A program made the translations under genes and the position numbers. This document shows, in pieces, positions 11,641 through 23,639 of a stretch of 64,000 bases of DNA. The notes below the pieces were generated by a model that did not search any database, had not been told where the DNA came from, and saw only the letters and a program-made list of their open reading frames with translations. The DNA is from Pseudocercospora fijiensis CIRAD86 (taxonomy: Eukaryota; Ascomycota; Dothideomycetes; Mycosphaerellales; Mycosphaerellaceae): assembly GCF_000340215.1 (NCBI RefSeq), contig NW_006921532.1:5745094-5809093 (forward strand). Reading direction: 5' to 3'. Position 1 is the stretch's first letter. The number at the start of each line of letters is the position of its first letter.

Positions 11641-12508
11641 CGTTATTCTATAATAAACGCTATGCGAACAGTATCCGAATAGCCTTTATCGCGGTACTAA
11701 CTAACGCTATTTATATTAAACGAAATATACGCGCTCTCTTAGAATTAGCCGCTCTCTAACCTCTAAGTGTTTACTATACGCGAAAGTGTCGCGTTGCTAT
11801 ATACTAGGCCTATCGGGGTAGAATAGGCTAAAACACGGCTATCTTAGTCTATACGCTTTATATTCGCCTACTTAAATACGCGTAACTTTGCGTATACTTA
11901 TCTCGTATCTCTGTTACTGTTTCCGACATCGTATACGTATATATATATATATATATATATATACAGCTCTAATACTCGCCTTAATTTCCGGATATAGCGC
12001 GATAGTAGAACACTCCTACTCTATCGCCTAGTTTAGAGTATAGCTACCGAGGAAGTTCCTTAGTAGGCCTACCTCGCTACTAGTAATAGCAATGCTGTCC
12101 TTCGTTAAGACCTAGAAGAGCCTATTATTACCGACCGCTTCGAGGAGTATATTCGTTTCGAGGAATAGCGCCGCTAGCGCTAGCTTACCTATTAGGCTAA
12201 AGGTCCGACTCTCTAGCGTATAGTCCGCGGATAGCGTACGTACCGCTACTAGTTAATGCGTATAGCTGCTCGTTAAGGTCTACCGCGCTAGTATCTATTA
12301 ATAGACTTAACTTAGAGAGAGGTCGATAAGATCGAGGGCATTAAATACGACGATATCGTAGTTAGTAGTAATAGCGAAGAATATAAATGCGGCTACCTCT
12401 ATACTTATTATTATAAATAGTACGACTAGGCTAAATCTAACCTAGGCGGGTATTAGTCTAATCTCCCGCCTCTATATATTGCGACTCTAGAGCTAGTCTA
12501 TTATATAG
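11640..12508 (+). pseudogene. Helicase gene relic, 5' fragment
   Basis: Plus-strand coding-like sequence with stops only at Gln/Trp-type codons leads up to the LINE insertion. Its last codons (L-V-Y-Y-I, 12493-12507) reappear at 17584-17598, where the gene continues. The part from about 12010 is the more secure; it contains a Glu/Arg/Gln-rich stretch and a C-G-Y-L-Y motif near 12395. Upstream, 11640-11930 is coding-like in another frame, separated by a (TA)n run at 11931-11963 that may be intronic. The start codon is not identified. Function is inferred only from the downstream helicase parts. Confidence 0.5.
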
Positions 12509-12525
12509 ATAGATAGATAGATATT

Positions 12526-15500
12526 TCATTTGCCTATTATAGTGCCTTTCGGCCTATGCAGGTCTGTTTCTATATATTGTTTTAGGTAGGAAACTAACTT
12601 AGTTAGTAAAAACCTCCCTCCTGTCCTATTTATAAGTGTTAATCTTCCTTGTTTCCTTGTTTTCCTTCCTCTAGGGTGTATTAGTGTTATAGTTGTTACC
12701 CTCTAACTACCTTGCCTACTACCCTACCCTTCTTTCCCCCTCTTCTTCCCTCCTTCTTATCTACTCCTTAGTTTCCCTTGCTAGTGCGAATTGTTATACA
12801 AATCCCTATTTAATAATCCACTTTACTATCCTTTTTAGGTCTTCTTTGCTCTAGATTAGCTTATCGTATTCCCTTTCTATTGCTTTTAGTCTCTAATTAC
12901 TTCTACCTTCTAACTATTAAGGGCAGACTAGCAGTATATACTTAGGGTTCTAAGATTGGTAGCTATATTAGTAAGCCCTGCTTTCAATTCCTAGGACGTT
13001 TCTTCTAAACAGGTAAGATCTAAGTCTAATATGTTTAGATCTGATTTAGATAGCTAGGCTTGCCTCGGCCCTATTTAGGTCCTTATAGAGCTAGTAGTTG
13101 TATTAACCAAATTTGATTAGTGCCTTTAGGGTTCCTAGTCTAACTTGTGTTTTATTCTATTCCTGCTCCTATAGGTATCTAGCAATTGATTCTGCTAGGC
13201 CTGTCTCTAGTTAGACCCTGCTTCTATCGGAGCTTCTGAAAGGAGATAGTGCTAGGCTTTGTTTCTCTCCCTTTAGCTTGTCTTCCTTTAGCCTTATATT
13301 TGGTCCCTAAAGCCCTTTCTCTAGTATTTCTCTTATTAAGACTCTATATTGCTCTAGGTCTTTAACTTTTTAGGGAGTTATCTATAGTCTGTCTCGCCTC
13401 CTAGTCCTAATATACTAGGCTTTTATCTTATCTAGTGCCTTTTGGATAGTCTATTAGGCTAGGTATTCTATTGTCTTTGCTGTATATTAGTATCTTAGTC
13501 CCTTGAAGTATTGTTTAACTAGTAGGATCCCTAATTCCATTTCTACTACCCTTATTAGTGTAGTTTTGTATGCTCCTAGGATTTTCTTTAGGCTTTAGGT
13601 TTAGGACCTACTAACTAGTTGCTTAATCCTCTTTAGTGTTTTCTCCTAGGCTGTCTATATCTGTGCTCTATATAGCATTACTAGCTTAACAATTGCTTTA
13701 TATATAACTTTAGCTTTCTCGAATATAGCCCCCTATATAGAGGCTATAAGCCTATTAATAGATTGCATATTGGCATCTGCCCTCTACTTTGCCTTCTTTA
13801 CTTATAGTCCCTAATTCAGTTTTGGATCTAGCTAGATCCCTAGTACCCTAAGCTCTGCTAATAGTTGGGTTTTAAAGCCTTAGATAGTGATTGATTGCTT
13901 TATATTATAGGTTGATTTAGCCTTACTAAAGTAGATAAGCTAGTACTTTTCTAGGGCGAATTTTGCTCTATATCTCCTTGCCTATTTTTTATACTCCTAG
14001 TGCTTCTCTTCTAGGATCTTATAGTTGGTTTCTATTGTCTTAGACTAGGCTAGGATGTTTATATTATCTACAAACCCTAATGCTAATATGTTTTTTAATT
14101 CTAGGAGTAGGAGTAGGTCTACTATAAAGATAAGGAAGAGGATTAGGGAGAGTGTTAATCCTTAGGGGATTCCCTTTTTAGTTAGTATTAGGTCTGATTT
14201 GAATTTGCCTAGAATAAGCTATATTGATCTTTCCTATAGGAAGGACTAGATGAATTGGACTATCCAGTTTAGTATAGCTTTCTATTTAAGTATATATAGG
14301 AGCCTTTTATAGGAGACGTTATTAAAGGCTCCTAAGATATTAAGGGAGAGGAGGGTTGCTACCTAGTTTTAACTATAGTGCTAGATATGCTTAATCTGTT
14401 CTATGATTAGTTCTATAGCTGTTAGTATTGACCTCTTCTTTCTTCCTCCTATCTAGCCTTTAGGAAGGATGTTCCTTTCCTCGGCAAAGGTTATTAGCCT
14501 TTTAGCGACAATTTTTTCTAGCACCTTGCCTATTGTGTTAAGTAGGGCTATTAGTCTATAGGCCTTAAGCTATATATAGTCTTCCTTCTAGGGCTTCCTT
14601 AGCACTACTATTAGGGACTTCCTAAATAGTCTTAGGTAGTGTCCTAGTACTAGGCTTTGTAAAAAGATATTAGCTAGTGCTAGGGCTAGCCCCTTCCTAT
14701 ATACTTTTAGAAGTTTGTTATAGATCTTGTCTTCTCCTAGTGCCTTATTGCCTAGGATTTTCTTTAGGATCCTTTTAATAGTTTCGGGTTTAACCTAGGT
14801 GTCTCTTAGTATACCTAGTAGTAGAGTCTCTTGTTCTTTCCCCTTTATATCTAATAGGTCTGCTTGTACTTTTCTATAGAAGAAGTGTTAGCCTAGGGCT
14901 CTTACTTTCCCTTCTATTGTAGTCTGCATTTATCCTTATTAGTCTATAATGTCCGGGAATTGTAGTAGTATATCCTTATCCTGTTTAGGTCTCCTTGCCT
15001 ATTTAGCTATCCTCTATATCTCTTCTAGTTTCTTTGTAATTATTCCTATTATAGATCTCTATTCTTGTATCTTATCTTTCTTAATCTAGATCTTCTTTTC
15101 TTAGCAGGCTTTGTTATAGTTGTCCTATACTTCCTAGGTATAGGTTTGTGTCTACTGCCTCCTAGCCTTCCTTGCTACTTTAACCTTCCTTATACACTTA
15201 CTAGTCTAGTATAGTTGCTAGTATAGTAAATGTTTCTTTGCTAGGGTATGCTTTCTAGCTACCTGTTTTAGGATTCCTATTAGTTCTTCTACTGCCTTAT
15301 TAATATCCTCTAGCCTTAGTAGGTACTTTGTTAAGAGTTCCTCTAGTTTTAGGTCCCTTTCTAGTTCCTCCCTAATCCTGCCCTATTAGGTACCTTTCTA
15401 GTTAAGCTTCTCCTCTAGTTCCCTTTCCTAACTAGCTTAGATATTTAGCTCAATCTATACCGGGAAGTAGTCTAATGATTCTTCTAGTTCCTAGTTAATC

Positions 15501-16140
15501 CTGTATCTTGTAATCCTGTTCCTAATCTAATGTAATATAAAGTATAGGTCTAGTATACTACTGCTTCCTCTTGCCTCCTAAGTAATTAGTCCCTTTAGGG
15601 TAACAATTTCTATTCCTTCCCTCTCTAATATATCAATTAGTCTTCCTGCTAGGAAGTAGTAAGCTAGGGTAAAGTCTAAGCCCTAGAGGGGGTAGTAGAG
15701 GTTGAAATCCCTAAGTAGGATTTAGTAGGTGTTCCCCTAGATAACTCTAGGTAGTCTTTCTAGGGTTTTTAGTTAGGTACTGCTTCTTAAGTCTAGTAGT
15801 GGGTTATATATATAGTAGACTTAGAGTGTACCTTAGGATGTCTCTACTTAAACTAATATTAGGTCCCTATCCTCCTATAGTATAGCCTACTAGGTTTCTG
15901 TATCTATCTCCTTACTAATATAGATGTATGTCCTTAGGGCTCCCTAGTTATAGATAATTAGGTAGTATCTTAGGTCTTTAACTGTTGCTAGTCTCTTTGT
16001 ATATAGGTTGAGCTAGGGCTCTTAGATTGCAATAATATAATGTTCTTTTAGGTTTAGTGCTTAAAGGAAGCTCCTCTATACCTTGTCTTTACTCTTATTA
16101 ATATTGTACTATATAATGTTTAGTAATATTGCAATGTTTA
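12526..16140 (-). pseudogene. LINE ORF2: endonuclease and reverse transcriptase
   Basis: The minus-strand frame starts near 16140 with an AP-like endonuclease (L-N-I-I-Q-Y-N-I-N-K-S near 16120, I-A-I-Q-E-P near 16020, G-D-F-N-L-Y near 15700). The RT follows, with G-I-P-Q-G-L-T-L-S near 14160 and the catalytic box F-V-D-N at 14063-14074 (from F-V-D-D; Asp lost to RIP). The C-terminal part runs to a TGA stop at 12526-12528. Premature TAG/TAA occur at Gln/Trp positions throughout. Domain order identifies it confidently; whether an RNase H domain follows the RT is not clear by eye. Confidence 0.88.
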
Positions 16141-16159
16141 TTAGGTTTTATCTATATTA

Positions 16160-17460
16160 TCTCCCTATAAGTTTTCCTTTAGTCTTCCCTTACTTTAGAC
16201 TAACATTTAACTAAGCTTTGTCTGCCCTGCTTCCTTTCCTACAATATTAAGGTATCTTAGTCTCCCTAGTTGTTAGTAACTCTCTTGTGCTAGTAAGGCC
16301 CTAAATATAAACCTATTATCTTGTCTAGACCTCTTTTGTAGCACTTAGCTAGGTTGCTTCTATACCTAGCTACCCTAGCTTGTTGTATATCTTTTTAGTA
16401 TATTAATTCTAGCTTCCTTTGCCTTCCTAGCTGCCTATATTCTTACTAGGCATTCCTTCGCCTAAGAGGGGTGTCTTTTAGTATAGCATATACATCTTGC
16501 TTCTCCCTTATATGCTTTGTATTCTTTAACCTAGTAATCCCCTATATAATAGGAGTAGGTGTTAGTTGTCTTTGTATACTTAGCTACTAAGTGTCTATAG
16601 TGTTAATATTTGAAGTACTGCATTATCCTATAGTTGCTTCTGTGTATCTCTGTTTCTAATCTTTTAAAGTCCTAGAACAACCCCTAGTCTAGCACTATGT
16701 TAGCTTACTCTGCACTCCCTACCTAGATAATTAGGGAAGACTGCTTCTTAGTCTCTTCGATTTTCCTTTTAATCTATGCTACTTTTGTAATCTTTAGGCC
16801 TAGGTATATAGCTTGGTTTTGTCTCTATAGGCTCTTAATATCCTATTCTTCCTTAAAGCTTCTTATTATACTATAGGCTATAATTATAAATTGCTATTAG
16901 GAGACCTTTGCTGTTTTCCCTATCTTGGTTGTCTATTCTTTTTGTGTTTCTAGCTTCTTTTTGTCCTACTCTTATACTGTAAACAGCTTAATTACCCCTT
17001 TACCTTCGTTCCTAGCCCTAATTACCTCTTTAACTGCAATTCTTTCTATAATCTCTTTCCCTATAAGTCCTTAGATTTCCTTTTGCTCCTATAGGTCCGT
17101 AATATAGACTCTAACTACTGTCCTCGGGGGTTTTAGTGCCTCCTAACTAGCTACTACTGCCTAGGTGCGGTAGTTTAGGCTTGTCTCCTATTGTTTCTTC
17201 GTGATCTTTGCTACGACTGTATTAGCTACCTTTATAATTACGTAGCTTACCTAGTTGTAGATTGCTTTTAGTCCTCTAAGGAGTTCTAAGATCATTATCC
17301 TATATGCCCTCTTAGGGGTTCTTCTATCTTCCGCCTTTAGTACCTCCTCTGCCCTAGTATATAGTGCTTTCTATTTATCCTCCCTTCCTTCTTAACTATC
17401 TTCCCTTCGTCTCTAATTGTTCGCTACTATTTTTGTTCCGTCGATCCTTCGAGCTATCCG
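16160..17460 (-). pseudogene. LINE ORF1: gag-like protein with zinc knuckles
   Basis: This lies upstream of ORF2 on the minus strand. Its C-terminal half (about 16390-16640) shows knuckle remnants, for example Y-Q-H-Y-R-H-L-V-A-K-Y from C-x2-C-x4-H-x4-C with Cys-to-Tyr changes, then C-I-L-C and K-E-C-L-V-R. The N-terminal half is Gln/Lys/Arg-rich with many in-frame TAG/TAA. The start is uncertain (about 17460). ORF1 and ORF2 appear closely spaced. Confidence 0.72.
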
Positions 17461-17599
17461 GTCTCTTATATAAGGTACTATACGATTGCTTCTCGTATAG
17501 TGCCGCCGTAGACTTAAGATATTATCTAAGCCTTCTATAGCGATAAATCGATACGTAGAGGCATTCTACGAGTCGATAGCGAGTTAGTCTATTATATAG

Positions 17600-18342
17600 G
17601 CGGTAGCTTTCTTTAGACCGGTAGGAATACTAATATTAGTAAGGGCCGTCGTAAGGAACAGTAATAGAAGAAGAAGCAGCAGGCTAGCAAGAATATAGCA
17701 GGGCGTCTAGGAAATACGTACGACCTGCGCCGCTAGTAGCAGTAGTAGCAGTAGTAGTAGTAGCAATAGGGCGCATAGCACGCTATACTAATTCTACTAT
17801 CTTATAAAGCATATACCCGCTAGCAGCCAAATTAGTCTACTAAGAAGCTAGCTCTTCCGGAAGATTTATAGCAGAAGACCGCCTTCTTCTAGGCCGCGAC
17901 TAACTATATACTAGACAAGCTATTTATATTAGAAGAGATTTAAATATTAGTATAGGATGCTAGTCTTAAGCGAGAGGCGATTCCTGTCTAGCGAGACATT
18001 ATTAAGAATAGCCTATAGTAGGTGCTTAATGCCTTCTATCCTAGTAAGGGATATAAGCTATCGGATCTCTAATAGGAGGTGCTATATAACCTAGTATTCG
18101 TAGGGACGGATATTGTAATAATCGAGAAGACTAGTAGTAGCAAAAGCTTAGTCTACTAGGTATATACTATACTAACTAGTCGCATTAACATCTAGATTAT
18201 TCTATTAAACCGCCTTAGTAAAGAACAGAAGGCCGATATCGATTAGACTATACGTAATCTCGTATAGAAGAACATAGTTACTAGAGATAGCGGCGTCGAG
18301 TTAGTGCGTTATTATATAATCTCTATAGAGACTAAGCGTAAG
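17600..18342 (+). pseudogene. Helicase gene relic, middle fragment (Walker A region)
   Basis: The frame continues from 12508 after the LINE and its duplicated target. It starts with a basic region and a Gln-rich tract (CAG/TAG repeats, about 17730-17770), then reaches an ATPase start resembling the RecQ Q-motif/Walker A region near 18050-18150: K-L-S-D-L-x-x-E-V-L followed by T-S-S-S-K-S-L, which I read as a RIP-degraded T-G-x-G-K-S. It ends exactly at the GTAAG target of element D (18338-18342), inside a Lys/Arg codon run, and resumes at 57577 in the same frame. Confidence 0.6.
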
Positions 18343-18450
18343 TGTTATACGAGGGACGATTAGTAGTTAGGCAATAGTATAGTATTAGTAAGAGTATCTA
18401 CGGTCCTACGGAAGTATATATAGGCCCGGCGTTCTATACCTGCCGTAATA
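18343..18450 (-). repeat. Gypsy D 3' LTR (108 bp)
   Basis: Begins TGTTATACGAGG and ends CCGTAATA, matching 57464-57571 with a few RIP-type differences. It is flanked on the left by GTAAG and on the right by the polypurine tract. Confidence 0.93.
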
Positions 18451-21400
18451 GTACCCCCGTCCGATAGAACGAAAGCTAGCGTACTAAGACAGCCGTGCCC
18501 GTACTCCTTCTAGAATTCCGTTTTCCTCGCCTAATGTATCTCGTATAGCTTATGCCTTTTTATATATGTTAGGGTATCTCTACCTCTCTTCTTTAGTCTC
18601 GTATTATATCGGCGTCTACTAGCTTAGCGTCTACTAGCTTAGTCTTACTTATCGGAGTTAACTAATTCTAGTTCCGTCTTAGAGCTAGTAGCCTTAGCCT
18701 TAGTAGCCTTACCCTCCGTAAAGCTCTATAACTTGCGTATCTTTTTCTTTGCGGACGAGTCGCTATCGGCTGCCTTATGCTTAGACGTACGCGTACTCGC
18801 GGTCTTAGCTAGGCTAGCCTTAGCTTAGCGCGTACCCGTTAGCTATATAGGGATCTTTAGCGGCGATAGCTAGGGTATAGGCGCCTTCGTCTTAGTTATT
18901 AGTAGCACCTATAGGGTAGGTAGCTTTATAGGTAGGGCGAGCTTGTCCTTAGGTACTACCGCGTACTTAGACTTGCGTCTAGATAGGCCTAGCGTCGGTA
19001 GCTATAGTACTAGTGCCTACGCTAGTATAGCGCGAGTCTTCTATAGAGGCTAGCCGGGCTCGTCTATTGCTACGGTACTAACGTAGGTTATAGCTTTTAC
19101 TACTATAGCGAGCTCGTCTAGAATATATAGGTACAGATCGGCTTACTATTAGGGTATAAGCGCTCCGTAGCGTCCGGCGATACCTTTTAGTCCTAGTCCT
19201 CGATAGAGGGAGATAGGGTCGTTGTCCTCCTTATTATAGTTATATAGGATATCGTTTAGGCGTAGCGTCGCGTCCTTCTTATAGGCCGTTCTTAGTATCT
19301 AGTCTCGATCCTCTCGTAGTATATAGCCTATTTGCAACTATAGGTACGCTATCCGAAGGAAGTAGTCTAGGGCTGTGTCTATAATACCGGCGTCTGCCTT
19401 ACGGTTAAGGGCTGCTTTTATATTCTCTAAGACGTAGTCTAGTACCGCGACGATATTAATTTCTATAGCCTACTCGACCTAGTCGTCCTTAAAAGTTAGC
19501 TATCCGGCCGAGATAGCCTTTAGCTACTTGCCGTAGAGTAGGTATACTAGATCCTCGCGGTATTTCTTCTAACGCTTCTACTAGTTACGTACGGCTATTA
19601 GCGGCTCCGTCTTACTAGGGATATCTATCGGGACCTAAGAGATTATCGCCTAATCTAGGGCATTATCGATAGAGGTAACTTAGACTTAGTACGGTGCCTT
19701 GCGCCGGAAAACTATACTACCTATAAGGATATACCGGCTATAGATTAGAGCGATCTTGTGTCTACTGTCCGTATTTGCCGTATAGTATAGGTATAGAGGG
19801 CCGATTAGCTTACGTTTAGTACGCGGGAAGCCGTACGCCTCTACTAAGCAGGTATACTAGGTACCGAGCTCCTTTATCGAGATCGTAGCGTCGTCGATTA
19901 TCTAGAACATATTGCTAAGCTTAAGGTCTAAGAGTCGCGTACCTATAGGCGGTATATAATTAATCGTAACGAAGCCTAGTATATTATAGATCGGCACCGT
20001 AGTATCCGCCTAGTAGCTAGACTTAAGCTATTACTTAACGTCGGGGTATTGTATTCTAGAACGCTATAGGTAAGTGTCTTTATCTATATTAGTAGCGCCC
20101 CGACGAACCTTCTTATCTATTAGCGTATATACGCTTATCGGGGTAGCAATTTGTACGCTCGTTAGCGTAGCTATTGTAGCTAATAATAGGATCGGGACTT
20201 CGATATTTATAACTCGTATAGGGGCCTCTTCCTAAGCGTCGATGTCTATAGGTACCTCTTCTAGAATCTCGTCGTCCTCTTATTAGTAAGATAGGCTAGC
20301 GTTTCTAGGTCCTACGTCGGGCGTTGCCTCGCGTAATAGCTACGGCGTAGCGTTCTATCTAAGGAAAGGTAGGGAAGTGCCTTCCTCTATATTGCCCTTA
20401 TTTGTAGTCTATACGTAATAGAACATCGCTACGAGCGCGCTACGTAGGTTAGAGCCTATTAGAGAATCGGTATACTCTACTAGGAAGTTCTCGTATCGCT
20501 ATTACGTAGTATCCTCCTTATAGGTACGTCTCGTAAAGCTAAGTTCTCGTACTAGGTTTAAGACGGTATAGGTCTAGCGTGCCGTATCGTTAACCTAAAT
20601 AAGGCGGTCTACGGCTAAGTCGTCCTTACGTGCGGCGTTAATAATTGCTACTATAGCCGCTATAAAGGCGCAGCTTACCGCGCGCTAACGCGCGCCTAAA
20701 GCTATAATCGCATCGCGTACCTCCTTACTAATGTCTAGGGATACTAAAGGGAGGCGCTTACGATAAGGCTTAGGTAGGTTATTATCGTTATCGTCTTCGT
20801 CTAGGCTATTCTACTCGTTAGAGCTATTCTACTCGCCCTATCCGCGCTGCTTTACCTTGCCTAGTATAGTCGGCTGCGCCTTATCCTTCTATTGCTTAGT
20901 AGAGTGTTACTACGGAGGTACTACCTTGTCTCGAGAGGAGCCCCTAGTAGTAGAGCTCTCTACTAGGTATACGGTAATATCGTATCTGTATATAGTACTA
21001 AAGGCGGGCTCCGCATTGCGCGAGATTACTACCTTACGGCTAGAGGCGCTAAGCTTATAGACATATATACCGTTAGCGTCTTGTTCGCAGATTAGAGTTA
21101 AATAGCGGATTAAGTCGGAATCTAAGTCGACGTCGGCACTGTTAGCGTTAAGGAATTCTTCTGTATCTTCTACGCTCTTAGTAGCGTAGAGGTTCGGGAA
21201 GGCTAACTAAACGGCGTCTATAACCTAGCGTACGGTTATCGGGGCGTTAGCGTAGATAAGGATAGCGTTTATAGCCTTACCCTAAAGTTCGTTCTTACCC
21301 TTATTATCTAGAGGAGCGGGGCTCTTATCGTCTTTAGTTCTAGCGTTACCTATAGTAATATCCTTTCCTATAGCCTTTTCTTTCTAGACTTCGTACTACT

Positions 21401-23290
21401 CTTTCTCTATTACGTTCTCGCTATCGACGTCCGTCTTCTCTACGTCCTACTTTTTACCTATAATTACTTTTCCTAGTTCCTACTCTTCTTTCTCTACTAC
21501 GTTCTCGCTATCGACGTCTATCTTTTCTACGTCCTACTTTTTACCTACGATTACTTTTCTTAGTTCTTGCTCTTCTACTATAATAGTGTCCTAATACGTC
21601 GCGTCGTTAGAGTCCTTAAGCTCCTTCTTATATCGCTAGAGTATAGGTAATCTCTTAGGGCGTAGGGCCGCCTTTCCCTTAGGGCGCTTAGTAGCTAACT
21701 CTGCGGCGCTAGTATCGGCGTTAAGCGCGGTAGCGTCGCGTGCTGCTACGGCGTCCGAGGTATATTAGTACTAATTTGCGGCTTCCCCGAGACGCTAAGG
21801 AAGGTCCTTGTCGCCCTATACCTGTCCTTAATTATTATAGTAATCTATCTATAAAGTATTAGGCTTAATTATCTCTACGATCTTAGTAGGACTATATACT
21901 AAAGTTAGGGTGCGCTCTTTCTAGTATCGGTATTCCGTCTAAAATCGCGCGGAGGCGGTACGTTGCCTAGGGTAGGCGTCTAGCAAGTTAGTACTATCGA
22001 ACGTAATTAGGTCGACGGGCTCGAGTATAATAATCTTTTCTTATACTTTTACGTATATCGCGGCTGTCTACTACTAGACTATAGCCTCTACGGTAACGTT
22101 CTATTCCTCCTCGAACTAGCCTAGTAAGTTGTAGCAATTAGCAGTCTAAATAAGGCGCTCGTCGCGCTACTCTAGTATTTCGTCTTCTAGTCTATCTACC
22201 GTGCGTACTATAATCTATACAATCTATACGTATACGGATATAAGGTTTAGCTCGGTCTCGTCCTAGCCTAGTATACTAGTAAGGATCTCGTATAGCTTAT
22301 TTAGGGCGTTCTTTGCGAAGCCGTAGCTAGCTAAGGCGCTTATAAGTTAAAAGGCGGTCTAGGTATAGGGTACCGCGAAGGGTATACCGTTTTCCTTATA
22401 AGACGTTAGAGTAAGGTCGAGTTTAGCGAGCGTCCGGATCGCGTAGTAGATATTATAGTTACGGACTTAGTCCGGGATCTCTACTAGATCGCAAAACAAT
22501 TTAGTATACTAGGGATTAGGGACGATAACGCGGTATCGCTAGCCGTCCTAAGCGACGTCTAGCTTAGCGTCTAGAAACTAATAGAACTGCGGTAGGCCGA
22601 AAAAAGTAGCCTAGCTAGCGTAATTACCTATTTCGTAGCCGTTAACACTAGCGCCCTACTGCAATAAGATAGCGATATAGCGTAAGGTATTGCAGTCCTT
22701 TAGATTAGCTTTAGAGTCGAGCAGCGGGAGGGGTAGGTAGGTAAGTTCGGAGAGGTCGATTAAGCGGATTCGTATAATATATACCCTATCGGAGCCGTAG
22801 TACTTTAGGAAGAAGTCCTCGAAGGTAATAGGATTTACCCGTATAGTTCTTCTACGTAATAGTAGGCGCGGTACTAGCGTACGATAGATTCGTGCCTATA
22901 CCGCAGCGTTAACGAAGTTACTAATGTTTTCTAGTAGCGGCCGGTCGAGCTCGCGGTATAACTCTACCGGGACCTTATTATAAGGGATTTTGTTAAGGTT
23001 CGCCTACGCGATATATTTAGGCGAGCTAACGTAGTCCTCGTAGTGCTCGATTTGTAGTAGTACTATAGTAAACAGTAGGCCGCTAACCTTGCGACGCTAA
23101 GGTAGCTACTACTAGCTTAGTTCCGAGAGCTCGTCTTCTTTATAGGCGTATTACTATTATATAGGAGGGCCGCGCTCGCTCGCTAGCGGACAGTAGCGCT
23201 CGCTACGCTCTATTTTAGTAATAGATGTTGTCGTCTAAGCTAGTAGTTAAGGCGGCGTATGCTTAGTAAGGATAATAGAAATAGTATTAA
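18451..23290 (-). pseudogene. Gypsy D third ORF, about 1,600 codons, unidentified
   Basis: One minus-strand frame runs from about 23290 to the 3' LTR, broken only by TAG/TAA of RIP type. I do not recognise the product. The N-terminal 500 residues look globular, with F-E-D-F-F-L-K-Y-Y-G near 22820. A middle region is charged and Lys/Glu-rich, with a 29-residue unit repeated in tandem (87-bp unit, about 21398-21590). The C-terminal quarter is basic (K-K-K-I-R-K-L near 18745). No obvious transmembrane run or signal peptide is seen, so nothing suggests an envelope protein despite its env-like position. The start codon is unclear. It lies inside the LTR borders and shares the element's orientation, so it belongs to D or was captured by it. 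Confidence 0.7.
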
Positions 23291-23639
23291 GCGGAGCAGA
23301 GAGAATTTAGTATATTGCGTATACGTAGCAACTAAAGACTGCTAGCGTTGCTAGGGCGTTCTGCGTTATTATAATATAAACTTTACCTCGCTTGCGCCGC
23401 GCCGTTTATATATACGGTGCGGCCCGTCCGATAATAGGACGCGTCCTACGTTAATAATAACAATAAGACGCGTCGCCGCGCGCTTTAAAGCGATAATAGG
23501 GGGGGAACAATAAAGTAAACTATTTGCGTTTTAAAACGAAGTAAAGTAGGGTACGATTCAATTATAGACAATAATACTATAACGTAATATACCGCGATAG
23601 AGATGCCTATTATTGCGTATAGTGCTACTTAGTTAACCT

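Larger units (their letters stand above)
12509..17580 (-). mobile_element. Tad-like LINE (non-LTR retrotransposon), near full length, inserted in the helicase gene
   Basis: The element is bounded by a 19-bp target duplication, 12490-12508 and 17581-17599 (GAGYTAGTCTATTATATAG, one C/T difference). Read on the minus strand it has ORF1 with zinc knuckles, ORF2 with an endonuclease and RT, then a simple-repeat tail (TATC)n at 12509-12525 in place of poly(A). The tail begins immediately after the ORF2 stop, so there is practically no 3' untranslated region. Long target duplication, two ORFs and repeat tail are diagnostic of a LINE; the ORF1 type fits the fungal Tad1 clade. Confidence 0.9.

Noticed and set aside
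20857..21060. Plus-strand 67-codon open frame
   Set aside because: Lies opposite the long third ORF of Gypsy D, no family signature; a shadow.
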